Source: Crotalaria pallida
Taxonomy: Eukaryota > Streptophyta > Magnoliopsida > Fabales > Fabaceae
Assembly: GCA_037953625.1 (NCBI GenBank)
Contig: CM075656.1
Coordinates: 71,195,001 to 71,259,000 of the forward strand
Direction: 5' to 3'
DNA length: 64,000 nucleotides
In this document: in pieces, positions 20,893 through 33,581 of the stretch
Numbering within the stretch: the first letter of the stretch is position 1
How the letters are laid out: every line of letters begins with the position of its first letter
Notes under the pieces: model-generated
Seen by the model: the letters and a program-made list of their open reading frames with translations, nothing else
Database searches by the model: none
What the model was told of the DNA's origin: nothing
Translations under genes and position numbers: made by a program

Positions 20893-22321
20893 AAATAAAA
20901 GTAACGTTATCTTGCAACAAAATAAGAAAATAATATTATCATGCAAAAAAAATTGGGGAGTGAGGATTTTCTATTAAAAATAAATTTAAATATCACCAAC
21001 AAATCCATCACAATTATAAATAATTGTTTTCTTTGTGCATAGTTAATACGTTTTGTTTTTCAAGTCACATTAAGGATGTTTAAAATAAATCGCAAACCGA
21101 CTCAAAAAAATCAAAAATCGAAAAAAAAAATCAAATTTGTTTGAATGTTTTTGAACTGATTATTGAAAAAGTCATGTTGGTATTTTGTTTTAGTTCTAAG
21201 AATTAAACTCATTCGGACTGAATTGGACAACTCGTTATAAATATATATACATGCGCATAAAATATATTGGATTCGGCTTAATACTCACGCACATACCATA
21301 CTGCGCATATAGACAATAATATTTCAGTTCGTTGTGCTAATTATGAATGCCAATAACAATGATAGTTATTTTCATGCATATAGACAATGATAGTTATTTT
21401 CACGCACATACCATACTGCGCATATATATTTGTAACCTGTAGCAGAAAAATATATGTTTATAACAAAAAATTAATATTTATAAAAATTACGTAAAATTTT
21501 TATATAAATTAAAATCAAACCGAACCTAAACCACATTTTTTTTATTAGATGATATTGGATTTGATGATGTAATTACACTGAACCTAACTGAATTATATGT
21601 ATATTTTATGATCGAATCGGATAGCTTTTTATCTCAAAATCAAACCGGACCGAACCACAAATAACCCTAAATCACATTAGCAATCAATTATTATTTTCTA
21701 TTTTTCCATCTTTCTTATGCTTGAATCTTCTCTAACAATTAATTAAATGGAGGTATAATAATTAAGAGGAAAAGTAGTGAAACTATACTTAACAATTAAC
21801 CTCTAAAATGCCTTTTTTTTTCTTGTTAAAGTTTTTTTTTTTCAAATGTTGTTAAAGGTATTTGTTAAAAATTTTAAAATTAGAAAAATAATTATAAAAG
21901 CACGTTATTTTGTACTTGAAAACCTAACCTAAAAAATAATATTTTTCAATAATCTTTCAGTATATTTAACTTCTTAATAAATATACTAAACCAATTCGTT
22001 AGATTTTTTTTTAAAAAAAAAAACTACATCTACAATTGCCTACCGAGCTACTACTATACGGCTAAAAGAACGTAGTATGATGTTATAATTATTATCAACG
22101 CACTAGCAATTCATTGTTGGATTTTGTTGACCCTCTTTTTTTTATTGTTCGTTTATTTTGTTTAGCAGTATGGTAAAAGTTTGAAGAGTTTAATGTATGT
22201 CGTGTAAAAAAAAAAATATAATCACCTGACTTTAAATACTCCTTCCGTCTTGTAAAAATGATAAAAGATGATCCAAATTTTTGTCTCAAACAAAAATTTA
22301 AGTAGTTAATGAAAAAACTTA
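20893..22321. other. AT-rich non-coding DNA
   Basis: No gene recognised. A phrase CACGCACATACCATACTGCG is repeated near 21287 and 21402, showing a small local duplication. Confidence 0.5.
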
Positions 22322-22629
22322 CTTCTTCCGTCCCATTATTTTGGTAAAAAAATGTAAAAAAATTTGTCTCATATTAAAGTAAAAAATTAAATGAAAAATC
22401 TTAAAGATGGTACATTGTATCGATGATTAATAAGTAAATAAGGAAAACACATTTAAAGATTTTTTTTTGGATACAATATTGCAATATGTATTAATTGCAA
22501 TGATACGAAAATTTTTGTAATATCAATTTGTAATTAATAAATGAATCACGCATTATATTAAAGAGATACTCTCTTATTTTTCATTGACTTGTTTGACTTT
22601 TACCAAAATAATATAATGGACAGAGGGAG
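22322..22629. mobile_element. Stowaway-type MITE, family E
   Basis: Begins CTTCTTCCGTCCCATTATTT and ends with the inverted AATATAATGGACAGAGGGAG, flanked by TA. It is 308 bp and non-coding. A partial end of a similar element (CTCCTTCCGTCTTG) lies just upstream near 22239. Confidence 0.8.
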
Positions 22630-22631
22630 TA

Positions 22632-23479
22632 AAATTTTAAAATTTTGAATGTGATTAGTTATTCAAATAAAATGTATTAATTAATTGTGTAATAATTAGT
22701 TAATGTATTAAATAAAACATTAAATACATATCACTTAAATTTTTTTCTTTTTCAATTTTTTATCATCCTTACCAAACGGATAAAGTACAAGAACTGACTC
22801 CCTCAAAAAAAAAAAAAAAGGTGCAAGAACTGACACTTACTAAGATCTTATCGTTTTATTAACTGAGGTGACTCATGTACCTTTGTAAAGATTACACTTA
22901 CATTAGGGAAAGGAGAATAAGAGGGGATAAGATAATCATCATTATTTAACCCAAAAGAAAATAATCATCATTAATAGTCATAAATCTATCTAAATCTTCA
23001 CCTAATTGCTAGCTTTATTAGTCAAACGATTTATAAAAAGACTTTTTAACCTACTTGTATGTAGTACGTATTTGATTATTTTTATATTAGATTACTCATT
23101 ATTTTTTTAACCTATATTCCTCATCAAGAATAATCTCCGGTAAGACGTCATTAACTATATTATTGATTCTTGACTAGCTCTAACCATAGCATTATCTATT
23201 AGTTTTAAGTTTTAACTTTGAAGTCTTTCGCACACAGACCGCGTAAGCCTTGTCTAAAATTATACTACTTTAATTTTCTTCCGAAAAAAAAAATAAAATA
23301 GAAAGATGTATATGTTCTTTTTTAATTGGAAGATGTATGGTTAGGATCAATAAGATTAACTTTTGAGAATTAGTCCAGAACCTTTACCAGTTAGTCCCAG
23401 CCCCTTTTTAAAAATAAAATATCATAATATCTTTAGTTTTTATTTTTTTTCTCAAACCCTCTCATCTTCCTATTCAAAC
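22632..23479. other. AT-rich non-coding DNA
   Basis: No gene or element end recognised. Confidence 0.5.
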
Positions 23480-23492
23480 CCCAAATCCCAAA

Positions 23493-23659
23493 CCAACGAG
23501 TTGTTGGTGCAGTGGTGCCAGGGTTGCACTTGGTAGGGTGAACCACGATTCGATCCCCCGCAACAATGTTGGGAGAGGAATAAAACCTTAACCCCGAGAT
23601 CTCCCTCGAACTGGATTAGTCGGCCCAGTCGACCGGATACCAAGATGCAAACCAAAAAA
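23493..23659 (+). mobile_element. tRNA-derived SINE with intact 13-bp TSD
   Basis: A 167-bp element flanked by the perfect direct repeat CCCAAATCCCAAA (23480-23492 and 23660-23672). The 5' part carries a polymerase III A-box-like TGGTGCAGTGGTGCC and a B-box-like ACGATTCGATCCC, typical of tRNA-derived SINEs. It ends in an A-rich tail. The 64-codon minus frame over it is not a gene. Confidence 0.88.
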
Positions 23660-23842
23660 CCCAAATCCCAAATCTCAATATCCTTCGCCTTACTTTACAA
23701 GTAATTTCTTTAGCTTTTCTTATTCAAACTTCAAACTTCTCAAGCTTTTTTTTGTGTTTTTTGTTTTTTTTTTACTAAAGGTATTTTAACAAACCAGTGT
23801 TGAAATAAAATATATTAGTTTTTCGACACGGGTATATCAAAA

Positions 23843-24058
23843 TATAGTAGTTCATTTTTGTAGTTTTTTTGGATGCCTGGTTGTCGAAAAAAATAGTTTT
23901 TCGTGCAGTGTTTTTATGTCAAAAACATTTGTTGTTCATACAAATGTGAATATAGTAGTTCATTTTTGTAGTTTTTTTGGATGCCTGGTTGTCGAAAAAA
24001 ATAGTTTTTCGTGCAGTGTTTTTATGTCAAAACCATTTGTTGTTCATACAAATGTGAA
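23843..24058. repeat. Two-copy tandem repeat, 108-bp unit
   Basis: The block starting TATAGTAGTTCATTTTTGTA occurs at 23843 and again at 23951 with almost no change. The 69-codon plus frame across it is probably fortuitous. Confidence 0.85.
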
Positions 24059-24240
24059 TGAATACATGTCGATAAATTTGTTTGAGAAACATGGACCAAA
24101 AGAACAGTGTTTAGAATATGTTTAGCTAAATTCCAATACGCCCAATCGAAAAATAGTAAGTTGGTTTGTGAATAAAGCTATTTCTAATATTCCTATGTCG
24201 GAAAAATATTTCGATTATGGTATGTCTGAAATAACTTTTA

Positions 24241-24820
24241 CACTTTGTTTGGTTGTGGTGATTTTGGGAAGGAGAAATTAGGGGATGAGAAAACAAGTAG
24301 AAAACAAACTTTTTCTCCTTGTTTGGTACATGATCGAGAGAAAATTAGGCAGCAGAGAAAATGAGGTGGGTCCCACCAGAAAAAATTTCTCTCCCGTGTA
24401 GAGGAAAGAATGTAAGGAAAATGAGTTTTGACATGTAAAATTCTCTACTTGTCCTTCATTTATTCACTTTTTTTTTAATATTTTGGACTTAGAATTTTTA
24501 ACATGTAATAAAAAATTGAAGTAAAAAAACTTTGGCTATGTTAAATATACATACATGTGAAAAAGAAAAAAAAATCTATTTTATAAAACAAGGGTTTAGT
24601 TGTCTTTTGACAAATTTGTTGTTTTCTCTTTTCCCTCTTTTCTCTCAAACCAAACAAAAGGAAAGAAAACTCAATTTTTCTCTCTTCCTCATTTTTTCAC
24701 ATTTTTTCTCATATCAAACAACCATAAAATCTACTCATTTTCTTACCATAATCTCTCTTTCCTATTTCTTTCTTCCTTATTTTTTTCTTCCCATTTTTTT
24801 TCGTGCAACTAAATAGAGTC
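24241..24820. mobile_element. Non-coding TIR element with TTGTTTGGTT ends (copy 2)
   Basis: Starts ACTTTGTTTGGTTGTGGTGA and ends near GTGCAACTAAATAGAGTC. It is an inverted relative of 36848-37505: the left part matches the complement of the end of that copy (GGTGATTTTGGGGAGGAGAAA). The Phe/Leu/Ser-rich frames at 24532-24816 are pyrimidine-run translations. Confidence 0.7.
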
Positions 24821-25016
24821 TTAATGAGCATATAAAAATTCTAAAAAGAACAGGAAGAGCGCGGCAATATGAAGATTGGGGAGAACGGAAGATGACGATA
24901 ATAGAGTGAGTGAGAAAAGGTTGAAATGAGTATGGAGGGATGATAGAGAATCAGAGTTTGGGGTTTGAGTATTTTGAATAATGAAAAAAAAAGGAGAGGA
25001 GGAGTTTTTTTTGTTT

Positions 25017-25200
25017 TTAGTGTACACTAACCGGTACTCAGATCTGGTTTACCCATAATCCGACTCATTCGGTCTAATCCAACTGAGCTCGCATTAAGCG
25101 GTAGGGGTCTCCCAGCGGAGATTGCTCCATACCCAAGGCTCAAACTCGAGACCAGTTGGTTAAGGGACCAAGTGAGCTACCACTTGATCAAGAGTTAAGA
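25017..25200 (-). mobile_element. tRNA-derived SINE (ACCGGTT family), minus strand
   Basis: On the minus strand it starts near CTTGATCAAGTGGTAGCTCA, with an A-box GTGGTAGCTCACTTGG and a B-box GGTCTCGAGTTTGAGCC. It ends GTACCGGTTAGTGTACAC followed by an A-rich tail. The copy at 30655-30772 is the same family. Confidence 0.85.
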
Positions 25201-26913
25201 ATATAGTAGAATAGGATAATTTTGGAATTAAAATTTTTTGGAATTTGGGGTCTAAAATTGGGGAGCTAGGAGCTAAATCTCACTAACTTTATTTAATGTG
25301 GACTAAATATAAGTGTCAAACAGAAATAATTAAAACTGGCCCAAATAATAGATCGATAAGTTGTTTTAATTAATTAAATTCAGATTTGCCCCATTCAAAT
25401 GATTATACGGATTTTCTTTGATGTCGTTGTTGCATCAATATCATGTAGTATTAGTGTCGTGTGGATTTTTGTTGTTAAATGGTGGTGAGAAAACCGTAAT
25501 GTATACAATGAAACCTTTTGTATTGAATACTCTAGGCTAAGATTTTTCTGGGGAAGGAGATAATCAGCGTATACAGTCACAACTTTCTAATCTCTCCACC
25601 TACTACATACTACATAGTATATATTCATGATAGGCTAATTGAAAGAAGAATAATATTTTTTGAACATATCATATTTTTTATTTTTTTTCTTGCCTGAACA
25701 TATCATATTTGACTTAGAAAGGATACCGTATAAAATACTATAATATTTATGCAAGTTAAATTGAATACTTATCCTATACTAAGTAGAATTTTTTCCCTTG
25801 ACGCCAAAAAAATAAAAAATCATGATAATATACACGTAGGTAGATAAAAATTGTTGTTGTGTGAATGCCAATAACTTATTCCAATCATTCAGATAATATA
25901 AATCATAAAAATACATTACCCTTTCACAAGAGAAGTCAAACAATTTTTCTATGATAAACTCAATTTTGTTAATCTGTGAGTCATCTCTACTACTACTACT
26001 ACTATTTAATCTATCATTTTAGTTTGATGTCCCTGTCTTTAACAGCTAAACGAAGCGTCGGCATTAGTCTTGGTAGTAATAATAATACAAAGCACACAGA
26101 TACGTATTTTTGTTTAACTTCCAAATTTAAGTCTTGAAAAAGCTAAACAAAGTGCACTCATCAACAACTGTTTGGTTGAAGGTAGTGTCTTCAACTTTCG
26201 TTTTCAAAGCCATACTAAGAGAGATTCCCTATTTTCTTAATCTATTTTATACTAATTCTTTTGAAATGGCCTCCTTAATAAAATTAACGACCAATACATG
26301 TTTTTACTTTTTGCAAAAAAAAAAAAAAGTAAGAAAGAAATTAAAATATCCTAAACTAACTCAGGAAATCACAAAAGCAGTATATTGATATCATTTGATT
26401 GGATTTTCTTAATTTCAACTTTTAGGATTGAGAATAAAAGACTATAAAAAAAAATTGTTGTATTGAAAAATTAAAAATTATAAATAGTGGATTTAGTTTT
26501 CTAATATAATTCTATTATCACTTTTTAATTCTTTATCTTTGACCAAGTTTACGCAAGTCCTAATTTATTCAAGGATTTAAGGATTTTTTAATGTGTGACT
26601 CAGGGGAACATGTTAATCATGGTTAAATAAATAAGTTTTTATGGGAAATAATTTATTTAAATAAATAAGAGTTTTAAGCTAGAAATTTACTTATATAATG
26701 CTCAATTCAAAATACGAAATAATTTTTAATTTAAAAGATCTATCTAAAAAAATTAGAGGATCAATTTGAAGGAAAAAAAACCTTAATAAAGCAAATCTTA
26801 AAAAATCAACTAGGAAGTGCAAGGGCAATAGTATATATTTGAAGACTAGTAGTGCAAAAGCTGTCCTGTGGGAACCTACTAATAATACCAATGGTTCTTT
26901 TAACAATACACTA
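25201..26913. other. AT-rich non-coding DNA
   Basis: No gene recognised. The short frames have no domain and atypical composition. Confidence 0.5.
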
Positions 26914-27182
26914 TTGGCAAAATTGATACTTAAGTTATTTTTAGGTTATAAATCAATTTTTAAAGTTTTTTTTTTAAAATAAGTTTCTTAAGTTGTTCAA
27001 CAATTCAATCATTTTCACTGATTTTTTTTTAAATGACACGTGGCACTATAAGAATTAAAAAAAATCATTAAACCTTTTTTAACACGTGATATCATTAGTT
27101 GAATAACGCGTGTCACTTAACGAAAAAAATTAACAGAAATGACGAATTTATTTGACAACAGTAATTTACAAAACTTTACCAA

Positions 27183-27392
27183 CGGAGGTAGCCTCAAGTG
27201 GTGCGATCCTGCCAAGTTCGGAACTTGGGAATGGAGCTTGAGACTAAGAAGTCTCAGGTTCGATTCTAGGTTAACACACCTCGATGAGAGAGGCATAGAA
27301 AAGCAACGTCGTGCAATATTATTAGTCTCAAGGGTTCCTTGATATTAAATGTGCTAGCTCTTGGGGACACCTATAGTACAGACTAAAAAAAA
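27183..27392 (+). mobile_element. tRNA-derived SINE
   Basis: About 210 bp with an A-box-like GGTAGCCTCAAGTGG, a B-box CAGGTTCGATTCTAGG and an A-rich tail (GACTAAAAAAAAA). The 67-codon frame inside it is a SINE translation. Confidence 0.8.
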
Positions 27393-28996
27393 ATCTTTTC
27401 TATCGCTCGTTCCTCCCTTTTTTATTCTTCAAATCTTTTCATAAAAAAATGTTTACAAAATTAACATAAATTAGTTTATACTAAAAAAATAATATAGGTT
27501 ACAAAGTGTTATTTAATTTTGCTTACCGTTAATCTAGTAACAAATAACATATTTCAATGTCTTGTATTTCTTGCCTTATTCATAAATTAATTTGAATACA
27601 TATATTATATATCATTACTCCTTTTCGCATAGTATTCTAGTACACAACTACAGGGAGACCCCAGTTGGCTTTGGTAAAGTGTGGTAGCGAAACGTACACA
27701 TTCCTAATTGTAATGTGCATGTGAATTGAGTGCGTGTGCCTTTCTTGGACTAGACATTACACCTTCTTTATTTGCTCTTTTTCCCTTACTTCTGCATCCT
27801 TCTTAGACTTGAATCCTAAGGTTGTCAACACGTCTTCATCTTCACAGCATTGACTACCAGTTACAACATATTTAGAAAATGAAAGTACGTAATCTTGTTA
27901 ATTTCTAGTGTACAAATGCACTACTCGGAAATTAAGGGCAATAATGATACCACTATATATCTGTCCTAGCCTACATCTGTTCAAAGAGGTTGATTTGTGG
28001 CGTAACACATAATCAATTACTAAAGATTTTAATACTAGAATCAACAAAAGAACTTTGATTTACCTAATTATCATTTTTGGTCCCGAGAATTAGTCTCAGA
28101 AATATGGTTATTATTAGATACCAATCAAAGACAACCAAAAAAATGACTATCGTCCTGTACTTGATTGTTTTTCTTTTTTGTTGAATTGAAGGTGTACTTG
28201 ACTGTTTTATATATAAATTGAAAGAATTGTATTTGCCTTGATTTAATATATATACTTTTTTTAATGTATATATATACTTTTCTAATTGTATAAGTAATTT
28301 TAAGCTTGAGATAAATTTTAAGGAGAAAATTCTTTTACTTCTTGGGTGAATGTATATACTAATAAAGTGTGTTGCTATTAAATAAAAGGCGAACAAAAAA
28401 AAGTTTAGTATTTGTAAAGTTAACATTTGATGTGGTGCCAAATTTTTTGGTGGTTTTTTTGGCACCACCAATGATTCCAATGTTTGTCATCGTTGATTTT
28501 AGGTTTTAGGCTGATCAATGGTCAATCTTAAGCAATCCATTACAATGTGTACAGGTTTTCGTAGAACTAATATAGCTGTTGCTTTCAAGTTCAGGAGAGC
28601 GTAGGGCACAACTGCAGGGAAAATTTTTTTCATAAAGATTTTTGGCATCTCTTATTCATTAGACTATATATCTATATGAAAAAATATGTGTATTTGTGTT
28701 CACCAAAAAAATAAATATATGTGTAGTTGTATTATAGAACGAATAAATATATATGATCAAATATAACAAATAATTATCTATGTATAATTGTGTTATAGAA
28801 AAAAATGATTATATATATGATCAAAATGGTTTCATATTCTATTTTTGTTTTAATTTCAGCACTTGTCTTATGTGAGATGGAAAGAAATGAGAAGAGACAA
28901 AAAAAACTGAAAGGGAGAGAAAGGAAAACAACCAGAAAAAAAAACGAAAGAAAGAAAATGAAGAGAAGTGTGTCTCTAAGAAAACATGATGAACGA
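27393..28996. other. AT-rich non-coding DNA
   Basis: No gene recognised. The 138-codon minus frame at 28064-28480 is Ile/Phe/Lys-rich with no domain and is not supported. Confidence 0.5.
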
Positions 28997-29160
28997 TTAT
29001 CATTTAATTGAATAAAATATGATGAATGACTAAGATTAAAAAACACAAAACACACACTTAATGATAGATTTAGGAGAGAAATACAACATTAGGAGGGAAA
29101 ATGGATGTTTAGGAGAGAAATCTTTTATGTCCTCCTACTTCTCCTATTTTATATTATGTT
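28997..29160 (-). repeat. Helitron-5'-like block, inverted
   Basis: The complement (ATAAAATAGGAGAAGTAGGA, then TTTTCCCTCCTAATG and CATTAAGTGTGTGTTTTGT) matches the 5' blocks of the Helitron at 38419-38640. No CTAG 3' end was found for this copy. Confidence 0.6.
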
Positions 29161-29211
29161 GATCAGCTTTTAAAAGAAAGTTAGAGTTTTAATGTTTATC
29201 ACTCCCTCCGT

Positions 29212-29559
29212 TTTTTTCTTTGGTCTTTTTGGAGTTGTGCACACAGATTAAGAAAGTGTTGATTATGATGATTATTGTAAGGTTTATATGTATTTTGTCA
29301 AAACTGCCCCTATTTAATCTTTATTGAAAGTTGTAGTAGTATTTAATTTTTATAAGTAAGTGTGTCCATTAATTAATGTTTAATGGTTTAGAGATGAGAG
29401 AGATGATAAAAGTAAAATTAATGAGGAGTGAATTAAATGATTGGATGAAAGGTTAAAATTGGAAAGAAAAATATGTTTGTGTATTGGAATTGTAAAAGGA
29501 CCAAAGATATGAAACAAGGAAAAAAAGCCAAAAGGAATAAAGAAAAAAAACGGAGAGAG
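29212..29559 (+). mobile_element. Stowaway-type MITE, family A copy 2
   Basis: CTCCCTCCG start, inverted CGGAGAGAG end, and interior matching 276-627 (CACACAGATTAAGAAAGTGT). 348 bp. Confidence 0.85.
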
Positions 29560-29560
29560 T

Positions 29561-30643
29561 ATTATTTTTTTTTTTTATCATCTAAAGATCCTTTTTTAAA
29601 AGACATAGTAACCTGTTATTTTTATAAAATTTACCCTTTATGACTGCCTAACACACGTATGTCTTCATCCATGGACATACGGCACCACAGTAAAAGCGCC
29701 CATTTGTAAAGGTCAACACGAGACATGTGGATACGAAGTCCTAGTACTGTACAAGTTAGCATGAGAAACAGTGAAAGGTCTTGCAAACACAGCTAAGCTG
29801 GGATTTCTTTGGATTCTATAATAGTAGCTTTCTAAGGTAGTACATATTTTCTTTTGATTCTTGTGATCGTTGTTATTACTATTACCCATGCCATCTTCCA
29901 GACAATGCTCCAATTTAAGATGCCGAACTAATCATTTCCACACATAAGAGGCCCATTGACTAATTTAATCTAGTTACTAAATACTATATATGCATGCTAC
30001 TCATTGCTTATTTAATTTCCTAAAAGTAATGCTTTAATTCAGTTCCATACAACCATTTTAAATTTATATGTAAATTAAATTCCCCTCAACCAATGTGATC
30101 CTTTCTTTTGAAACCAATATCTACTCTAATTATAAACTAAAGAACAACTTTTCTTCCTTGTTTTCAAGTAATCTTTCTAATGATCTGCTACATAATTATT
30201 AATGCATTCATTATTCTTGATGTCAAATAAAGTTTTTAATATTATTCATTCCTTTGAGTGAGTGCTGTACATAACTTATAAGAAATATGAAACGCATATG
30301 AACTAGCTATTAAGATATTGTAAAGATTCTGGTAGCCTTCCACGTTTTAAAACTTCTTTTGTCGAGTGTTTATTTTCTGTCTTAATCAGTTTGTCCTTTT
30401 ACATTTTTTTAATAAATTAAACTTCTTATTTTATTGGACAGTTTTTTTCCCAATTATTTGTACCACTCTTCAAATAATTATTTTAAACACTTCTCTGATG
30501 TCATCTGATGAAGAAATTAATTTATGGTGCATGATAAATGATCATAATTATATCCAAGTCATTCGCTTTATTAACGAGTTAAAATTAAATGAGAATATTC
30601 TAATCAAGCCGGTTTAGTTGAATGAAATGATTAATCTAAGCTT
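29561..30643. other. AT-rich non-coding DNA
   Basis: No gene or element recognised. The frames at 29713 (minus) and 30366 (plus) have no known domain. Confidence 0.5.
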
Positions 30644-30654
30644 AAAAAAGGTTG

Positions 30655-30772
30655 GGTTTCTATGGAACAACCCCCGCTGAGAGACCTCTACCGCTTACTG
30701 CGAGCTCTGTTGGATCGGACCGGATGAGTCGGATTTTGGGTAAACCAGATCCGAGTACCGGTTGATGTACAC
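30655..30772 (+). mobile_element. 5'-truncated SINE (ACCGGTT family)
   Basis: Matches the 3' two thirds of the SINE at 25017-25200 (CCGCTGAGAGACC, GATGAGTCGGATTTTGGGTA, GTACCGGTTGATGTACAC). It is flanked by AAAAAAGGTTG on both sides (30644-30654 and 30774-30784). Confidence 0.85.
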
Positions 30773-30784
30773 AAAAAAAGGTTG

Positions 30785-31436
30785 ATTTCAATCTCTAACC
30801 TTGCATATGCAATACTACTTCAAATTGTTTGGCCAGTAGTAATGCATAATAAAAACACTTACAATTTTGTTAGAGATCATTCCCTGCGTTCACGTCATGG
30901 ATATCATAATTTTTTGATACCTTAAAATAAAATGAGAATATTCTAAATTAACAATTTGGATAGATTTGAGACCAATAATTCTAGATCATGCAATAATTTT
31001 TTCATTAGCTGCAAGGGGACAAATCTTCTTGCTAATGTCTTTATTTTTTTTAATTATTAATAATTATATATAAGAAAAGGAAGATCAATCCACCACAAAA
31101 CCATCACCAAAATTTAAAAAAATAAAATAAAATTCTAAAGTTCAATCCACTACAAAACCATTCGTCAAATCATATATTGCATAAACTAGATTTTCTCAAC
31201 TTGCCCTTAGACCCATAATCCTGTTAGAAAAACCCTAATATATTGCATAAACTTAATGATCATGATACTCCAGTAGTATAGATCATTGCACCACTGCACC
31301 ACCCATTAATGTAAGCAACCACAACCATCACTCTCTGATTATGATAATCGAACTAATGGTAATTATTGCATCAAATTGTTCCACTGACCGTCTCAAGCAC
31401 CTTAAACATGCATGAAGGATTAAATCAGCCAAATAA
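30785..31436. other. AT-rich non-coding DNA
   Basis: No gene recognised. CAATCCAC(C/T)ACAAAACCAT is repeated near 31087 and 31143. Confidence 0.45.
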
Positions 31437-31452
31437 TCAATCTGATCAGTTT

Positions 31453-31645
31453 CTTTTTTTTTTAATGTACAACAAGGGTATCCCCAGCCGACAGCCGAAT
31501 ACTAATCCTCTTCGAGGCGTAGAGATCATCGAAGTGAGTTTTGCCTCTACCAACCAAGCTTTTTCCATGCCCACGGCAGAGATCGAATCCCTGACATCAT
31601 GGTTAAGGAACCCAGCTATCTACCAAATGTGTTGGGCTTTGGTGG
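31453..31645 (-). mobile_element. tRNA-derived SINE with perfect 16-bp TSD
   Basis: Flanked by TCAATCTGATCAGTTT at 31437-31452 and 31646-31661. On the minus strand it carries an A-box-like TGGTAGATAGCTGGGTTCC and a B-box-like GGGATTCGATCTCTGCC, and ends at GGGATACCCTTG with an A-rich tail. The long perfect duplication indicates a recent insertion. Confidence 0.92.
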
Positions 31646-31661
31646 TCAATCTGATCAGTTT

Positions 31662-32919
31662 ATGTGGCTGAGTTAATTGCCATATTTTCATAATATAATT
31701 TTTTCTTTTGCTCCTCCGCGTCACTTTCAAAAGATACAAATTATCAAAGTAAATTTTTTTTATTTACTAACAAAGTATTTTTATAGTTAAAGTAATAATG
31801 GAATCTCTAATATTCTTAAATTTTTCATCATTTGTCAATTGTATTGAGACCTGGGATCACAGTATTGAATAGCATTCTTTTAATTAATTTCTGTTTGCTG
31901 TTTGAGTATAGTTACTAGTTTCATTACCGTAAGTCGCTCGGGTAAGTGTTCATTTAGTGTGTAGAATTGAAATTGTAGTTTGGAGTCGTAATTCTAATTT
32001 CATTGAAATTGTGATTCTATGTTTGAATTGTTTAAAAATCAGAATGTATGTAGAATCAGAATTCCAAATTCAATTTTTAAAGCCATTGTTTGTGCACAAG
32101 ATATAAAATTCAAAAAAATTAAATTGATTGTATTCCATTGTTTGTGCCTCATGCCGTCACCATTGTGTGCGTCGCCGCAACAACCTTTTGTTTGGCTCGG
32201 GCTCGTGTCATGGAGACATTGGGATGGTTTGCTAACATGAATTATATATTCTAGTGGTGGTGAATAATAGAGGGGAGGGAATAGAGAATTATGAAGATGA
32301 GAAGATTCCTAGAGTGGAGAAGAGGGGAATATGAAACATTGAGATGGATTAGATTCGGCAAAAAAGCCCGGCCCGATTCGTATAAACTTGATAAATAGGC
32401 AGGATTAAACTCTCAAAATGCTATCCAAATAGATCTCGGGCCAAATTAATAAAACCAGAACCTATCAAGCTTTGCGCAAACACTCTAATATCACCAAAAA
32501 ACTTTGCACGAACTAGTTTAAGAGGTGACCCACTACTAGGTTTAGCTAAATGATTTTTAGCCCAAATTTCATTTGGACCTTTTTTGGCCCAGCTCGATCA
32601 TGGCTCGAGCCTGAACTCGACCGGGTAACTACCCGAATTGTCAACTCTACGATGGACAGGTAGAGATAGATGTATTATGTTTTGTTTTTAGACTCATGAT
32701 AATCAATTCTATAAAGTATGGAATTATAATTTCGAGGTTTATGGGTAAAAATTGAGTTTTTATATTTTTAGGTATAATCTAATTCCATGGAATTGTGATT
32801 TCAATTCCAAGTGCACACAATCAAACACCAGAATTCAAATTTCAAGCCCCAATTTCATACTCAATTTCATCCACCAACCGGACCCTAAGGGACAAATAGA
32901 AAAAAGGAGGAAGAAAAAT

Positions 32920-32924
<5 letters not shown>
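31662..32924. other. Non-coding DNA
   Basis: No gene recognised. Segments near 31950-32010 and 32700-32860 both carry GGAATTGTGATTTCAATTCC-like sequence in opposite orientations and may be the ends of an old inverted-repeat element. Confidence 0.4.

Positions 32925-32980
<56 letters not shown>
32925..32980. repeat. (TA)n microsatellite, left
   Basis: 56 bases of TA repeat abutting the foldback element. Confidence 0.97.
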
Positions 32981-32983
<3 letters not shown>

Positions 32984-33527
32984 GGTTTCTCCGGTGCCGT
33001 CGCAAAAGAGTGGGTTTTGATGCCGTCGAACCTTTAACCAATGAAAACATGTCACCTCATTTAACTAGCCACGTCAGCATAATTTCTATTAAAACATCCA
33101 ATTTTATCATATTGCATTTTAGTCCTTCACATTTTAAGTAACTCGTGATTAATCTAATCAATTTAAATCAAATTAAATATTTCCTATTTTATTTTAAAAA
33201 TTAAAATAAAAAAAATTAGAATTTGATTTTGAAATAGTTTCTTTCATAATCTATCCGTTCATCACCTGTGCAAACTTCATCACGGTTTAATCACCAGTAC
33301 AAGCTTCATCACCTATACACTTTTTTTCATAACCTTTTTAAATTTAAATTGATTAGATTAATCACAAATTACTTAAAATGTGAAAGACTAAAATGCAATA
33401 TGATAAAATTGGATGCTTTAATACAAATTATGCTGATGCAACTAATTAAATGAGGTGACGTGGTTTCATTGGTTAAGGGTTCGACGACACCGAAACTCAC
33501 TCTTTTGCAACGGCACCGGAGAAACTC

Positions 33528-33530
<3 letters not shown>
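32981..33530. mobile_element. Foldback MITE inserted in a TA microsatellite
   Basis: A 550-bp element with arms of about 180 bp: GGGGGTTTCTCCGGTGCCGT on the left and ACGGCACCGGAGAAACTCCC (with changes) on the right. The homology continues through the CACTCTTTTGC, TTAACCAATGAAA and GTGACATGTTT-type segments. TA repeats lie directly on both sides, so the element landed inside one microsatellite. The GGG start resembles the Mutator-type elements at 35383, 44275 and 62452. Non-coding. Confidence 0.88.

Positions 33531-33577
<47 letters not shown>
33531..33577. repeat. (TA)n microsatellite, right
   Basis: 47 bases of TA repeat abutting the other end of the foldback element. Confidence 0.97.

Positions 33578-33581
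<4 letters not shown>

Noticed and set aside
24532..25027. Phe/Ser/Leu-rich frames resembling membrane peptides
   Set aside because: They arise from pyrimidine runs in a repeated non-coding element and a neighbouring T-rich SINE tail.
28064..28480. 138-codon minus frame
   Set aside because: Composition is that of AT-rich non-coding DNA (Ile/Phe/Lys/Leu) and no motif or promoter was seen.
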